NCBI RefSeq assembly: GCF_004353905.1
Contig: NZ_SMOD01000018.1
Span: 62,451 to 126,450, forward strand
DNA: 64,000 nt
From: Paraburkholderia guartelaensis
GTDB taxonomy: Bacteria; Pseudomonadota; Gammaproteobacteria; Burkholderiales; Burkholderiaceae
Reading direction: 5' to 3'
Made by a program: the position numbers and the translations under genes. Shown here one piece after another: positions 1 through 7,797 of this stretch (position 1 is its first letter; each line of letters opens with the position of its first letter). The notes under the pieces are model-generated. The model was not told the origin of the DNA, searched no databases, and saw only the letters and a list, made by a program, of their open reading frames with translations.

Positions 1-86
1 CGGGCCGTACGCTGCCGCAAACCATGCAGGCCTTTCTCGACCTGCTCACGCGCGCGATCGACGACGAAGAGCTTGCGTGCGGCTGA
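1..86 (+). CDS. C-terminal end of a truncated gene, possibly a LysR-type regulator
   Basis: The window starts inside this gene. Reading from base 3, about 27 codons are open up to a TGA at 84-86. The peptide contains TMQAFLDLLTRAIDDEE, an amphipathic helix like those that close many LysR effector domains. That resemblance is weak and the rest of the gene lies outside the window, so the family is a guess. It converges on hipA, whose stop codon is only 6 bases away. Confidence 0.35.
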   Translation, partial: GRTLPQTMQAFLDLLTRAIDDEELACG

Positions 87-92
87 TTGCGC

Positions 93-1424
93 CTACGCGG
101 TAAGCCGCGCGGCGAGCCGGCGCATGCCGGCGAAAACGGCATCGGCGACGTCTTCCGGGAAATCAGCGGGGATCTGCGCCGCGACGGCTTCGATCACGCG
201 CGGCGTTTGCGCTGCCACCTGCGCGAGCATCGCTTCGACATCCGCCGCAGCGAATCCCACGCGCTGGCCTTGCGCGATCCAGTGCCGCGGATAGATTTCC
301 TCGACGCGATAGTGCCGGTTGCGTCCGCGCACGGCCATCGCAAGGCTCACGCGTTGCGGCGCAATATGATTGCGGCCCCGGCCGACGATCGGATGCGCGC
401 TGAGCACGTCGTAGAGCGGCGTGGCGGCGTACTCGCCGCCGGGCAGCAATGCGATGCTGTAGTTCTTCGCGTGGCCGTCCGTGGCCGCGAGCAGCCAGAA
501 GATGACCTGCGTGACGAAGAAGTGGCGGCGGTCGGCCGTGGCCTGCGCGGAGCCGTCCAGCACTTGCATGATCGCGTCGATGCCAGGGCCGCCGTCGGCT
601 TCGTATTTGGCGAGGCCGGACGTGCCCGTGGCCTGGCACAGATCCTCCTGCGGCAGGCGCACGATCCATTTCGCGTCGCTCGCGAGACGCCGGTCGAAGC
701 GCTCCACGACGAGCGCCTTCGTGTCCTCGAATTGCGCGATTTCGCACGGCGCGACGGGCAAACCGTAGGCCGCGATGATTTGCGTGCACAGCCACTCGTT
801 TTCGACCGAAGTGCGCATGTCGGCGCGCATGTTGCCGACGAGGCCGAGCGGCAGCTTCAGAATGTGCGTGGTTGGCGTGCTGCCCTGTGGAAGCAGCCAC
901 TCGCCGCCATGCCACAGCAGCGCGGTCTTTTCCTGCGCCCCGGCGATCGACAGCCGCAGGCTGTCCACGGCTTCGTGCTCGCCCGCATGCGGCGTGGCGG
1001 TGGTTTCGCGCAGCAGTTGCGCGATGTCGCCTTCGCTCAGGGCGCGCCCCTTGATGCTCTTCAGGCCGGCGGGCGCAACGCCTGCGGGAAGGATCTGCAG
1101 CGCGCCCACGCAATCGCGGCCGAGCGCGGCGAGCAACTCGAACGGCGAGGTGCCGCCTGTCTGGTAACGCGCGGCGATGCGTCTGCGAATGCGGTCGCTG
1201 TCCGGCAGCAGATTGTCGAAATAATCGGCGACGATCTGGCCGCGGTAGGGCTGGTTGCCGGGCGTGAACGGCAGCGAGAGGGAGAGCGGGCGGCCTTGCT
1301 CGTCGTCGAGCCAGCTGTCGAGGTACACGAGGCGTTCGTTGCCGCGTGCGTTCTCCCAGTAGCCCACCGGGAGGCCGTTCATCCACAGGTCAAGCCGGTT
1401 GGGCAGGCGGGGGCGTGCGCTCAC
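93..1424 (-). CDS. hipA: HipA-type serine/threonine kinase toxin
   Basis: Toxin half of a type II HipBA toxin-antitoxin pair. E. coli HipA phosphorylates glutamyl-tRNA synthetase, halting translation and favouring persistence. The 443 residues match the usual ~440. Visible in order are LSLSLP and DNLLPDS in the N-terminal subdomain, SIAGAQEK (the segment holding the autophosphorylated serine in E. coli HipA), PTTHILKLP, the catalytic loop DGHAKN and the downstream LYDVLSAHP. All key residues are present, so the kinase should be active. The GTG start at 1424 overlaps the hipB stop (GTGA), which implies translational coupling. The frame stays open further upstream, but that stretch is hipB in another frame and an ATG start there would be wrong. 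Similarity to the E. coli protein is high by eye across the kinase core. Confidence 0.93.
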   Translation of the reverse strand: MSARPRLPNRLDLWMNGLPVGYWENARGNERLVYLDSWLDDEQGRPLSLSLPFTPGNQPYRGQIVADYFDNLLPDSDRIRRRIAARYQTGGTSPFELLAALGRDCVGALQILPAGVAPAGLKSIKGRALSEGDIAQLLRETTATPHAGEHEAVDSLRLSIAGAQEKTALLWHGGEWLLPQGSTPTTHILKLPLGLVGNMRADMRTSVENEWLCTQIIAAYGLPVAPCEIAQFEDTKALVVERFDRRLASDAKWIVRLPQEDLCQATGTSGLAKYEADGGPGIDAIMQVLDGSAQATADRRHFFVTQVIFWLLAATDGHAKNYSIALLPGGEYAATPLYDVLSAHPIVGRGRNHIAPQRVSLAMAVRGRNRHYRVEEIYPRHWIAQGQRVGFAAADVEAMLAQVAAQTPRVIEAVAAQIPADFPEDVADAVFAGMRRLAARLTA

Positions 1425-1819
1425 CAGTCCTCCCTCGGCTTGCCGCGGGCGGCGGACTGGCGCCGCGGCGCTGCGTCTGCCGGCGTGGTGCAGGTGCGTT
1501 TGCGGGCGGCCGGGGGCTTGGCCGCGCTCGACATCTTGGCGGCGGCTGCAGGCGTCCTGGCCGGGCGGGGCGCGGCTTTCGCAGCGACCGGCGAGGTTTG
1601 GGCTTCGGGCGCGCCGAGCTTGATTTCGACGTCGACGAGCCGCAAGACCCGTACGAGCCGCTCGACGCTTGCCGCTTCGGGATTCGCCTCGAACGCGGCA
1701 TAGCTCTGCTGCGAGATGCCGAGCCGCGCGGCGATGTCTTTCTGGGTGAGGCCGGCCTTCTTGCGGAAGCCGACGAGAATCGGGCGCAGTTGGCTCAGGG
1801 TCTTGAGAGGGTAGTCCAC
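1421..1819 (-). CDS. hipB: HipB-type antitoxin with long Ala/Pro-rich tail
   Basis: Antitoxin and autorepressor of hipBA. Residues 10-65 form an XRE-type helix-turn-helix domain (RKKAGLTQKDIAARLGISQQSYAAFE). E. coli HipB is 88 residues; this one is 132. The extra length is a low-complexity tail (roughly 70-128) rich in Ala, Pro, Arg and Lys. The protein still ends in a tryptophan (REDW), as E. coli HipB does (LEW), where the terminal Trp contacts HipA. It overlaps hipA by 4 bases and is the first gene of the pair. The helix-turn-helix and the position beside hipA make the assignment firm. Confidence 0.9.
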   Translation of the reverse strand: MDYPLKTLSQLRPILVGFRKKAGLTQKDIAARLGISQQSYAAFEANPEAASVERLVRVLRLVDVEIKLGAPEAQTSPVAAKAAPRPARTPAAAAKMSSAAKPPAARKRTCTTPADAAPRRQSAARGKPREDW

Positions 1820-1887
1820 GGCAACTCCGGGCGGCTAAATGCCGATGCAAACGGCCGGTGCAAGCGCAAACGCGCGGCGCAGTGGAA

Positions 1888-1951
1888 TACAGTCTATACG
1901 CTGTAAAGTAAAAATACAAATCATAGGCTGTAATTTGAAAATACAGGCTAT
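1888..1951. promoter_or_regulatory. hipBA operator/promoter region with repeated CTGTA boxes
   Basis: A locally AT-rich stretch upstream of hipB holds two inverted repeats. One is TACAGTCTATACGCTGTA at 1888-1905. The other has ATAGGCTGTA at 1923-1932 and TACAGGCTAT at 1942-1951, with one mismatch between the arms. Both share CTGTA/TACAG half-sites. Helix-turn-helix HipB dimers normally autoregulate through several palindromes in this position, so these are the likely HipB operators; binding itself is inferred. The rest of the 1820-2123 gap shows nothing gene-like. Confidence 0.65.
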
Positions 1952-2123
1952 GGGTTGTATCCGGTGCCGGGCGAGTGCGGTCGGGGCGCGTGGCACGGGT
2001 GAATGTGCAACTAACTGTCAACCGCCGCACAACCCCGCCCAGCCGCTTCGCGGCCAGAGCGGGTCTGCCTTCAGGCGATCGGGCCGGTCTCCCGCCCGGT
2101 CACCTGTTTAATCAGGAATCCGA

Positions 2124-2957
2124 TCAGACTTCGGCGCCTTGCATCGGCTCGCCGAGCACGAACGGTCCGCCCTGATACTGCTGCGCGGCGTCGGCAAGGT
2201 CGGCGTTCGGTGCGGCCGCCGGAAAGCGCTCGGCGTACGCCGCCGAGCTGTCACGCGGCCGGTAGCCGAGGAAACCCGCCTTGCCGTTGTCCCACCAGCT
2301 TGCCGGGTTGTCCGACACGCCATAGACGATTGCATGCCCCACGCGGTTGGTGAACAACGAGCAGCGCACGAGTTCGATGAAGTCGCGATAGCTCAGGAAC
2401 GTAACGAGCATGCGTGCGTTCTTCGGTTCTTCGAACGACGAACCGATGCGCAGACAGACCGTTTCCATGCCGAAGCGATCGAAGTAGTAGCGCGACAGCG
2501 ATTCGCCGAAGCATTTCGTCACGCCGTACAGACTGTCCGGCCGGTGCGCGGCATCGGTATCGAGCACGCTCGTCACGGGATGGAAGCCCGTGACGTGATT
2601 GGAGCTTGCGTAGACGATGCGCTTGATGCCGTGTTTGCGCGCGGCTTCATAGAGGTTGTACGTGCCGCGGATGTTGGCTTCGAGCAGATCGTCGAACGGC
2701 GCGTCGATGGAGATGCCGCCCAGGTGCACGATCGCATCCACGCCTTCCACGAGTTGCATGACCGCCTCGCGATCCGAGAGGTCGACGCGGCGCGTTTCCT
2801 CGTGTGCCGCCGCCTCGCCCAGTTCCGTGATGTCGCTGACGCGAACGACGTCGGCCCAGTTCGCGAGCGCGCCGCGCAACTGACGGCCCAGATTGCCGCC
2901 CGCACCAGTAAGAAGAAGACGGCCGAACGGTTTGGCTGCATGTGAATGTTGCGACAT
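2124..2957 (-). CDS. udh: Uronate dehydrogenase
   Basis: NAD-dependent oxidation of D-galacturonate or D-glucuronate to the aldaro-lactone, the first step of the oxidative hexuronate pathway (EC 1.1.1.203). It is a 277-residue short-chain dehydrogenase of the epimerase-like branch. The nucleotide-binding motif TGAGGNLG is at 17-24, the catalytic serine region YASSNH at 116-121 and the YxxxK pair Tyr144/Lys148. The C-terminal IVYGVSDNPASWWDN and YQGGPFV blocks are characteristic of Pseudomonas and Agrobacterium Udh. The ATG at 2957 has a GGAG ribosome site; a longer reading to 3041 would run over the operator. It diverges from a LacI gene and shares an operator motif with the TRAP transporter operon, fitting a uronate uptake and oxidation unit. 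Confidence 0.88.
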   Translation of the reverse strand: MSQHSHAAKPFGRLLLTGAGGNLGRQLRGALANWADVVRVSDITELGEAAAHEETRRVDLSDREAVMQLVEGVDAIVHLGGISIDAPFDDLLEANIRGTYNLYEAARKHGIKRIVYASSNHVTGFHPVTSVLDTDAAHRPDSLYGVTKCFGESLSRYYFDRFGMETVCLRIGSSFEEPKNARMLVTFLSYRDFIELVRCSLFTNRVGHAIVYGVSDNPASWWDNGKAGFLGYRPRDSSAAYAERFPAAAPNADLADAAQQYQGGPFVLGEPMQGAEV

Positions 2958-2997
2958 CGGGGCTCCCTGGGAATTATTTTGATATTGAGAAACGCGA

Positions 2998-3011
2998 GGA
3001 AAACGTTTTCC
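2998..3011. promoter_or_regulatory. LacI-family operator upstream of udh
   Basis: A perfect 14-bp palindrome, GGAAAACGTTTTCC, lies 41 bases before the udh start and about 120 bases before the divergent lacI-type gene. The centre-CG palindrome is typical of LacI/GalR operators. Its 12-bp core recurs at 4282-4293 before the porin/TRAP operon, which supports one regulator acting at both sites. Confidence 0.75.
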
Positions 3012-3132
3012 GAATATAGCCATCGGGAGTCGCAGCGTCAATGGAGGAATACCTGCGGCAAATACAGGGGTTCACCCCAGTTCCGTTTCTGCGACAATGC
3101 TCGCCGTCGATCCTCCCTGGCGCTGCCAACCT

Positions 3133-4125
3133 ATGAAAAGTGGTTCCCCGACGATTCGCGATGTCGCCGCCATGGCCGGCGTCTCGGTCGCGACGGTATC
3201 GAAGTACGTAAACGGCACGCAACGCTTTTCGCCGGCGGTGGAGGCGAAGGTCAAGGACGCCATCGAGCTGCTCGGCTACCGCTCCAATCCGCTGGCGCGT
3301 TCGATGATCACGGGGCGCACGCGGACCATCGGCATCGCCATTCTGGACATCGCGAACCCGCACTTCACGAACGTGGTCAAGGGCGCGAATCGCGTGGCGC
3401 TCCAGCACGACTACACGCTGCTTCTCGTGGACGCCGAAGAGAATCTCGCGCGCGAGCGCTCGCTCATCGAAGCGCTCGCGCCGCGCGTGGACGGGCTTAT
3501 CGTCAGCTCGCGCGCTTCCGAGGAAATCGCTCGGTGGACGATGAAGCTGGGCAAGCCCGTCGTCATGCTCAGGACCGTGCGCGGGCTCGACATGCCCACC
3601 GTCGGTTTCGACAACCGGCTCGCGACTTCCATGCTGGTGCGTCATTTGCTCAACCTCGGGCACCGGCATGTCGCCTACCTGGGGTTCGCCGCGGCGACCA
3701 TCAACGACGAGCGTATTGCCGGCGCGACCGAGGCGCTGGCCGAGGCCGGCCTCACGCTCGACGTGTACGAGACGCACGCGCCGACCGCCCAGGCGGGCGA
3801 GCAGGCCTGCTCGCGGGTCATGCTGGGGCCGAAGCGCCCGCAGGCGGTGATCTGCTACAACGACCTCATCGCGATCGGCTTCATGAAGGAAGCCAGGTCG
3901 CTCGGCTTTCGCCTGCCGCAGGACGTCTCGGTCGCTGGTATCGACAACGTGCCCTACGGCGAATATGTCGAGCCGCGCCTCACCACGATCGATGGGCAGA
4001 GCGAGCGCATGGGCGAACTGGCCATGCAAAAGCTCATCGATGTCCTGGCTGGCCGCGGGGATGTCGAGCAAGTCGTGCTCGAACCCCGCCTCGTCGTGCG
4101 CGACTCGACCGTCGCCTGCCGCTGA
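3133..4125 (+). CDS. LacI-family transcriptional regulator of the uronate unit
   Basis: A 330-residue LacI/GalR regulator. The N-terminal helix-turn-helix is TIRDVAAMAGVSVATVSKYVNG, followed by the hinge helix PLARSMI and a periplasmic-binding-protein-like sensor domain from about residue 60 (IGIAILDIANPHF, CYNDLIAIGF, VAGIDNVPYGEY). The start chosen is the ATG at 3133, where the DNA-binding domain begins; an upstream in-frame start at 3097 adds 12 residues without family support. It sits between udh and the TRAP operon, each carrying a matching palindrome, so it probably represses both until a uronate or a lactone product binds. The effector is inferred from context only. Confidence 0.85.
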   Translation: MKSGSPTIRDVAAMAGVSVATVSKYVNGTQRFSPAVEAKVKDAIELLGYRSNPLARSMITGRTRTIGIAILDIANPHFTNVVKGANRVALQHDYTLLLVDAEENLARERSLIEALAPRVDGLIVSSRASEEIARWTMKLGKPVVMLRTVRGLDMPTVGFDNRLATSMLVRHLLNLGHRHVAYLGFAAATINDERIAGATEALAEAGLTLDVYETHAPTAQAGEQACSRVMLGPKRPQAVICYNDLIAIGFMKEARSLGFRLPQDVSVAGIDNVPYGEYVEPRLTTIDGQSERMGELAMQKLIDVLAGRGDVEQVVLEPRLVVRDSTVACR

Positions 4126-4281
4126 TCCCCTGATCGCTGAATCCCCCGCTCGCTGGCCGCCAGACAACGGCCGGCGGCCTCGTCACGCCTGCTGCCGGGT
4201 CGCCAATTCGCACCCGCCAACGCTGCGCCGCTCCGCGTAACTACCTACTAGCCATTTCGAAAGGAACGCATTAAATTTCGA

Positions 4282-4293
4282 GAAAACGTTTTC
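4282..4293. promoter_or_regulatory. LacI-family operator upstream of the porin/TRAP operon
   Basis: GAAAACGTTTTC is a perfect 12-bp palindrome followed by one more C. It is identical to the core of the operator before udh (2998-3011) and lies 38 bases before the porin-remnant start, nearly the same distance as at udh. The 205-bp gap 4126-4330 holds no gene. Confidence 0.75.
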
Positions 4294-4330
4294 CAGAAGT
4301 GGCACGCGAAGAACAAAAGGAGATCGGAAA

Positions 4331-4729
4331 ATGGCGGAGAACATGCGCCGGTTGAAGTGCGCTGTGGTCGGGGTGGCGATTGCGGGCACCGCGCCCGCGT
4401 TTGCGCAAAGCAGTGTCACGCTCGACGGTATCGTCGATGCGAATTCGCGACGGGCTACGCCTTACACGCGCGCCGCGCGCGCCAACAGCATCACGAGCCG
4501 CGCGCAATACCAGCAGTTCAATCTCTCGAAGTACTACTCGCGTTCCAGGCGCACGGGACTCTACGCGTTGCAGGCTTTCCAGCGTGCCAACGGCAAGACC
4601 CTCACGCCGGCAGGCAACGGTACGCAAATCATCAACGCGACCGCGACGATCGGCGACGGCTTCCAGACCACGCCGTCTTCGTCCCGCAGCATGGTCGCAG
4701 CAGGTGCAGGCATCATCCACCGGTTCTGA
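4331..4729 (+). pseudogene. Internally deleted outer-membrane porin, still an open frame
   Basis: The 132-residue product begins like a Burkholderia-type trimeric porin: signal peptide, then AQSSVTLDGIVDAN, where the family has SVTLYGxxDA. It ends with the porin C-terminus: RTGLYALQAFQRANG, GDGFQT and a terminal GIIHRF ending in Phe. Such porins run about 350-400 residues, so most of the barrel is missing while the frame is intact. The most likely history is an in-frame deletion of the middle. It may still be transcribed from the palindrome-controlled promoter as the leader gene of the TRAP operon. It cannot form a normal 16-strand barrel. An assembly artefact collapsing repeats cannot be excluded. 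Confidence 0.75.
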
Positions 4730-4799
4730 GACACCCGGTTGGCCAGCGAATCAGCCCAAACACGGCTCGAAAACAACTCTTCCATTCTTGGGGCAAGCA

Positions 4800-5810
4800 A
4801 TGAAAAAGACCTTTCGCAACTCACATGGTGCACGCACCGTGAAGACCGCAATGACCGTTCTGGCGGCGGCGCTCGCGCTCACCGCAGGCGCCGCGCACGC
4901 GCGCGTGTTCCGCGTCGCCGACGTGCACAGCGACACCTTCCCGACCAACATGGCGCTCAAGCACATGGGCGAGGAAATTTCGCAGGCCACGGGCGGCAAG
5001 GACTCGATCAAGGTGTTCGGCAACAGCGCACTCGGTTCGGAGAACGATACGATCGACCAGGTGCGCATCGGCGCGCTCGACATGGTGCGTGCCAACGGCG
5101 CCGCGTTCAACGAGATCGTGCCGGAATCGATGATTCCTTCGCTGCCGTTCCTCTTTCGCGACATCGACCATTTCCGCAAGGTGATGTACGGCCCCGAAGG
5201 CCAGAAGATTCTCGACGCGTTCAAGGCCAAGGGCATGATCGCGCTGACGTTCTACGAGAGCGGCGCGCGCTCGATCTACGCAAAGCGTCCGATCAAGTCG
5301 CCGGCCGACATGAAAGGCCTGAAGGTGCGCGTGCAACCGTCTGACCTGATGGTCGACGAAATCAAGGCCATGGGCGGCACGCCCACGCCGATGCCGTTCG
5401 CCGAAGTCTATACGGGCCTGAAGACGGGTCTCGTGGACGCAGCGGAAAACAATCTGCCGTCGTACGAGGAAACCAAGCACTACGAAGTGGCGCAGGTGTA
5501 CTCCGAGACGGACCACGCCATGACGCCGGAAGTGCTCGTGTTCTCGAAGAAGGTGTGGGACACGCTGACGCCGCAGGAGCAGGAGATCATCAAGAAGGCG
5601 GCAGCCGACTCGGTGCCGTACTACGTGAAGCTCTGGACGGCGCGCGAAGACACGGCGGGCAAGACGGTGGAAAAGGGCGGCGCGACCATCATTCCGGCTG
5701 GGCAGATCGATCGCGCGGCCTTCGTGAAGGCCATGCAGCCGGTCTGGACGAAGTATGAAAAGACGCCGGATATGAAGAAGATCGTGGACGAAATCCAGGC
5801 AATTCACTAA
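4800..5810 (+). CDS. dctP: TRAP transporter substrate-binding protein (DctP family), probable uronate binder
   Basis: Periplasmic solute receptor of a tripartite ATP-independent transporter. It has 336 residues with a Sec signal peptide ending near AHA. The family arginine that salt-bridges the substrate carboxylate sits in GLKVRVQPS, and the conserved Asn in AAENNLPSYEE. The start is the ATG at 4800; the longer open frame from 4380 overlaps the porin remnant and is not real. It is followed by the two membrane subunits and shares an operator with udh. DctP proteins of this type bind D-galacturonate or D-glucuronate in related proteobacteria. Substrate is inferred from the neighbours. Confidence 0.88.
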   Translation: MKKTFRNSHGARTVKTAMTVLAAALALTAGAAHARVFRVADVHSDTFPTNMALKHMGEEISQATGGKDSIKVFGNSALGSENDTIDQVRIGALDMVRANGAAFNEIVPESMIPSLPFLFRDIDHFRKVMYGPEGQKILDAFKAKGMIALTFYESGARSIYAKRPIKSPADMKGLKVRVQPSDLMVDEIKAMGGTPTPMPFAEVYTGLKTGLVDAAENNLPSYEETKHYEVAQVYSETDHAMTPEVLVFSKKVWDTLTPQEQEIIKKAAADSVPYYVKLWTAREDTAGKTVEKGGATIIPAGQIDRAAFVKAMQPVWTKYEKTPDMKKIVDEIQAIH

Positions 5811-5817
5811 AGCCCGG

Positions 5818-5845
5818 GGCTCCGCGCCGCTTGCGGCGCGGAGCC
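5818..5845 (+). other. Strong intercistronic hairpin between dctP and dctQ
   Basis: GGCTCCGCGCCGC and its perfect reverse complement GCGGCGCGGAGCC are separated by TT, giving an 11-bp or longer GC-rich stem just after the dctP stop. No T-run follows. Such stems usually stabilise the upstream transcript, which would favour more binding protein than membrane subunits; partial termination is also possible. Confidence 0.7.
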
Positions 5846-5888
5846 GGAAAGACGCAGTGGTGCAGTGTTTGCCGTGCAAGGATGGATC

Positions 5889-6368
5889 ATGACTTTCCTG
5901 AAACTCCCCAACGATTTGCTGTTTCGCCTGCTGACGATCGTTGCCTCGGCTGCGCTCGCCGCGCTGACGGTTCTCGTCTTCTACGGCGTGATCATGCGCT
6001 ACGTGTTCGAGAGCGCACCCGATTTCGTCGAGCCGATCGCGTTGCTGCTGGTGGTCACGATCGCCATGTTCGGCGCCGCGCTCAAGGTTCGCGAGCGCGG
6101 GCATATCGGTCTCGATTCGCTCGTCAAGAAGCTTTCCCCGCGGGGACAACTGATCGCGGAGGCGTTCCAGCACCTCTGCCTGATCGCGCTTGGCGTGGCG
6201 ATTTTCTTCGGCTGCATGCAAATGGTGGAAACGACCATGGATGACCGCATCGCGATCCTCGGCGTGCCGGAAGCGGTGCGCTACGTCATTCCCGTCGTGT
6301 CCGGCACCTGCATCGTGCTGTTTTCGCTCGAGCATCTGCTGGCGCTGTTCGTACGCAAGGCAAAGTAG
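5889..6368 (+). CDS. dctQ: TRAP transporter small membrane subunit (DctQ family)
   Basis: Four-helix small permease subunit, 159 residues. Hydrophobic segments lie near 13-35, 49-67, 90-112 and 128-150, with the family signature FVEPIALLLVVTIAMFGAA. The ATG at 5889 has an AAGGA ribosome site 7 bases upstream; a GTG at 5865 would add eight residues. It lies between dctP and dctM in one operon and forms the transmembrane complex with DctM. Confidence 0.87.
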   Translation: MTFLKLPNDLLFRLLTIVASAALAALTVLVFYGVIMRYVFESAPDFVEPIALLLVVTIAMFGAALKVRERGHIGLDSLVKKLSPRGQLIAEAFQHLCLIALGVAIFFGCMQMVETTMDDRIAILGVPEAVRYVIPVVSGTCIVLFSLEHLLALFVRKAK

Positions 6369-6375
6369 GGCAAAT

Positions 6376-7728
6376 ATGGAACTCGCAATTCTTTCGCTCA
6401 GTTTTTTGGTGCTCCTCGCCGTAGGGGTGCCGGTTTCTTTCTCCCTGGGTCTCGCCTGCGTCAGCACGTACCTTTACGAAGGACTGCCGGCCGCGACTGC
6501 CATGCAGTCGATGATCTCGGGCATGAACGCGTTCTCGTTTCTCGCAGTGCCGTTCTTCATCTTCTCCGGTGAGTTGATGCTGCACGGCGGCATTGCCGAC
6601 CGCATCCTGCGCTTCGCCCAGGCCGCCGTGGGGCATTTCCGCGGTGGTCTCGGCATGGCCAATGTCGTCGCGTGCACGCTGTTCGGCGGCGTTTCCGGTT
6701 CGCCTTCCGCCGATACGTCGGCGATGGGGGGCGTGGTCATTCCGCTCATGAAGCGCGAAGGCTATAGCGCGGCCTACGCCGTCAACGTGACGACGCACTC
6801 GTCGCTGGCAGGCGCGTTGATGCCGACCTCGACGAACATGATCATCTACGCGTTCGCGGCGCAAGGCATTACCGGCACGCTGAATGGCCAGCAGATGAGC
6901 GGGGTTTCGATTGGCGACCTGCTTTTCTCGGGTTTGCTGCCGGTGTTGTGGGTCATGGGCTTCGTGCTGGTTGCCGCGTACTGGCAGGCGCGCCGCTTCG
7001 GCTATCCGCTCAGCGCGGACGGCACGACCAAGCTGCAGGTGTTTCCCGGCTGGCTCGCCGTGGTGCGGGCTTTCCTCGGTGCGCTGCCTGGCCTGCTCGT
7101 GATCGCGATCATTCTCTTCTGCGTGGCGCGGGGCATTGCAACCGCAACGGAAGCGGCCGCGATTGCCGTGGTGTATTCGCTCGCGCTCACCGTGGTCGTG
7201 TATCGCACGATGACGAAGGAGAAGCTGTTCTTCGCCCTCTCGCGTGCCGCAAAAACCACGGGCGTCGTGCTGCTGCTGATCGCGGTGTCGAACATGCTGC
7301 GCTATCAGATGGCTTATCTGGAGATTCCCGAGGCCATCGAGCGCGTGCTCGAACATGCCACGACGCTTCCCTGGCTGATGCTTCTCTACATCAACATCAT
7401 CCAGGTGTTTCTGGGCACGTTCATCGACATGGCGGCGCACATCCTCATCACGACGCCGCTCTTCCTGCCGCTCGCCATGCATAGCGGCGTGGGCCCGGTG
7501 CAGTTCGGCATCATGATCCTGTTGAATTGCGCGCTGGGCCTCGTCCATCCGCCAATCGGCTCGGTACAGTTCATCGGCTGTGCAATCGGCGACGTGTCGA
7601 TCGGGGAGACGACCAAGGTCGCGTGGCCGTACTATCTCGCGATTTTTAGCGCGATCAATCTGGTCACCTACTTCCCGTTCTTCTCGACGTGGCTGCCTAG
7701 CGTGATCAACGGGCACCCGGTTTTCTAA
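6376..7728 (+). CDS. dctM: TRAP transporter large membrane subunit (DctM family)
   Basis: Large permease subunit carrying the sodium-coupled transport path. It has 450 residues and about 12 hydrophobic segments. Family blocks visible include VPFFIFSGELM, TLFGGVSGSPSADTSAMG, REGYSAAYAVNVTT and the C-terminal LGLVHPPIGSVQF. It begins 7 bases after the dctQ stop and ends the operon just before a strong terminator. Confidence 0.9.
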   Translation: MELAILSLSFLVLLAVGVPVSFSLGLACVSTYLYEGLPAATAMQSMISGMNAFSFLAVPFFIFSGELMLHGGIADRILRFAQAAVGHFRGGLGMANVVACTLFGGVSGSPSADTSAMGGVVIPLMKREGYSAAYAVNVTTHSSLAGALMPTSTNMIIYAFAAQGITGTLNGQQMSGVSIGDLLFSGLLPVLWVMGFVLVAAYWQARRFGYPLSADGTTKLQVFPGWLAVVRAFLGALPGLLVIAIILFCVARGIATATEAAAIAVVYSLALTVVVYRTMTKEKLFFALSRAAKTTGVVLLLIAVSNMLRYQMAYLEIPEAIERVLEHATTLPWLMLLYINIIQVFLGTFIDMAAHILITTPLFLPLAMHSGVGPVQFGIMILLNCALGLVHPPIGSVQFIGCAIGDVSIGETTKVAWPYYLAIFSAINLVTYFPFFSTWLPSVINGHPVF

Positions 7729-7750
7729 GGCGACCGTCACACCCAAAAAT

Positions 7751-7785
7751 GAAGCGGGCACCTGGCGTGCCCGCTTCGCTTTTCT
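7751..7785. terminator. Rho-independent terminator after dctM
   Basis: An 11-bp perfect stem (GAAGCGGGCAC / GTGCCCGCTTC) with a 5-base loop is followed by GCTTTTCT. It lies between the convergent dctM and MDR reductase genes and could serve both. Confidence 0.85.
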
Positions 7786-7797
7786 GCACACGTGCTG

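Noticed and set aside
87..1703. A 538-codon plus-strand frame opposite hipA and hipB
   Set aside because: It is a shadow frame caused by high GC at codon position three; no domain is visible, and the minus-strand genes are clear.
93..2030. A 645-codon reading of hipA extending past hipB
   Set aside because: The extra 202 codons lie over hipB in another frame, are compositionally odd, and family length and the GTGA overlap support a start at 1424.
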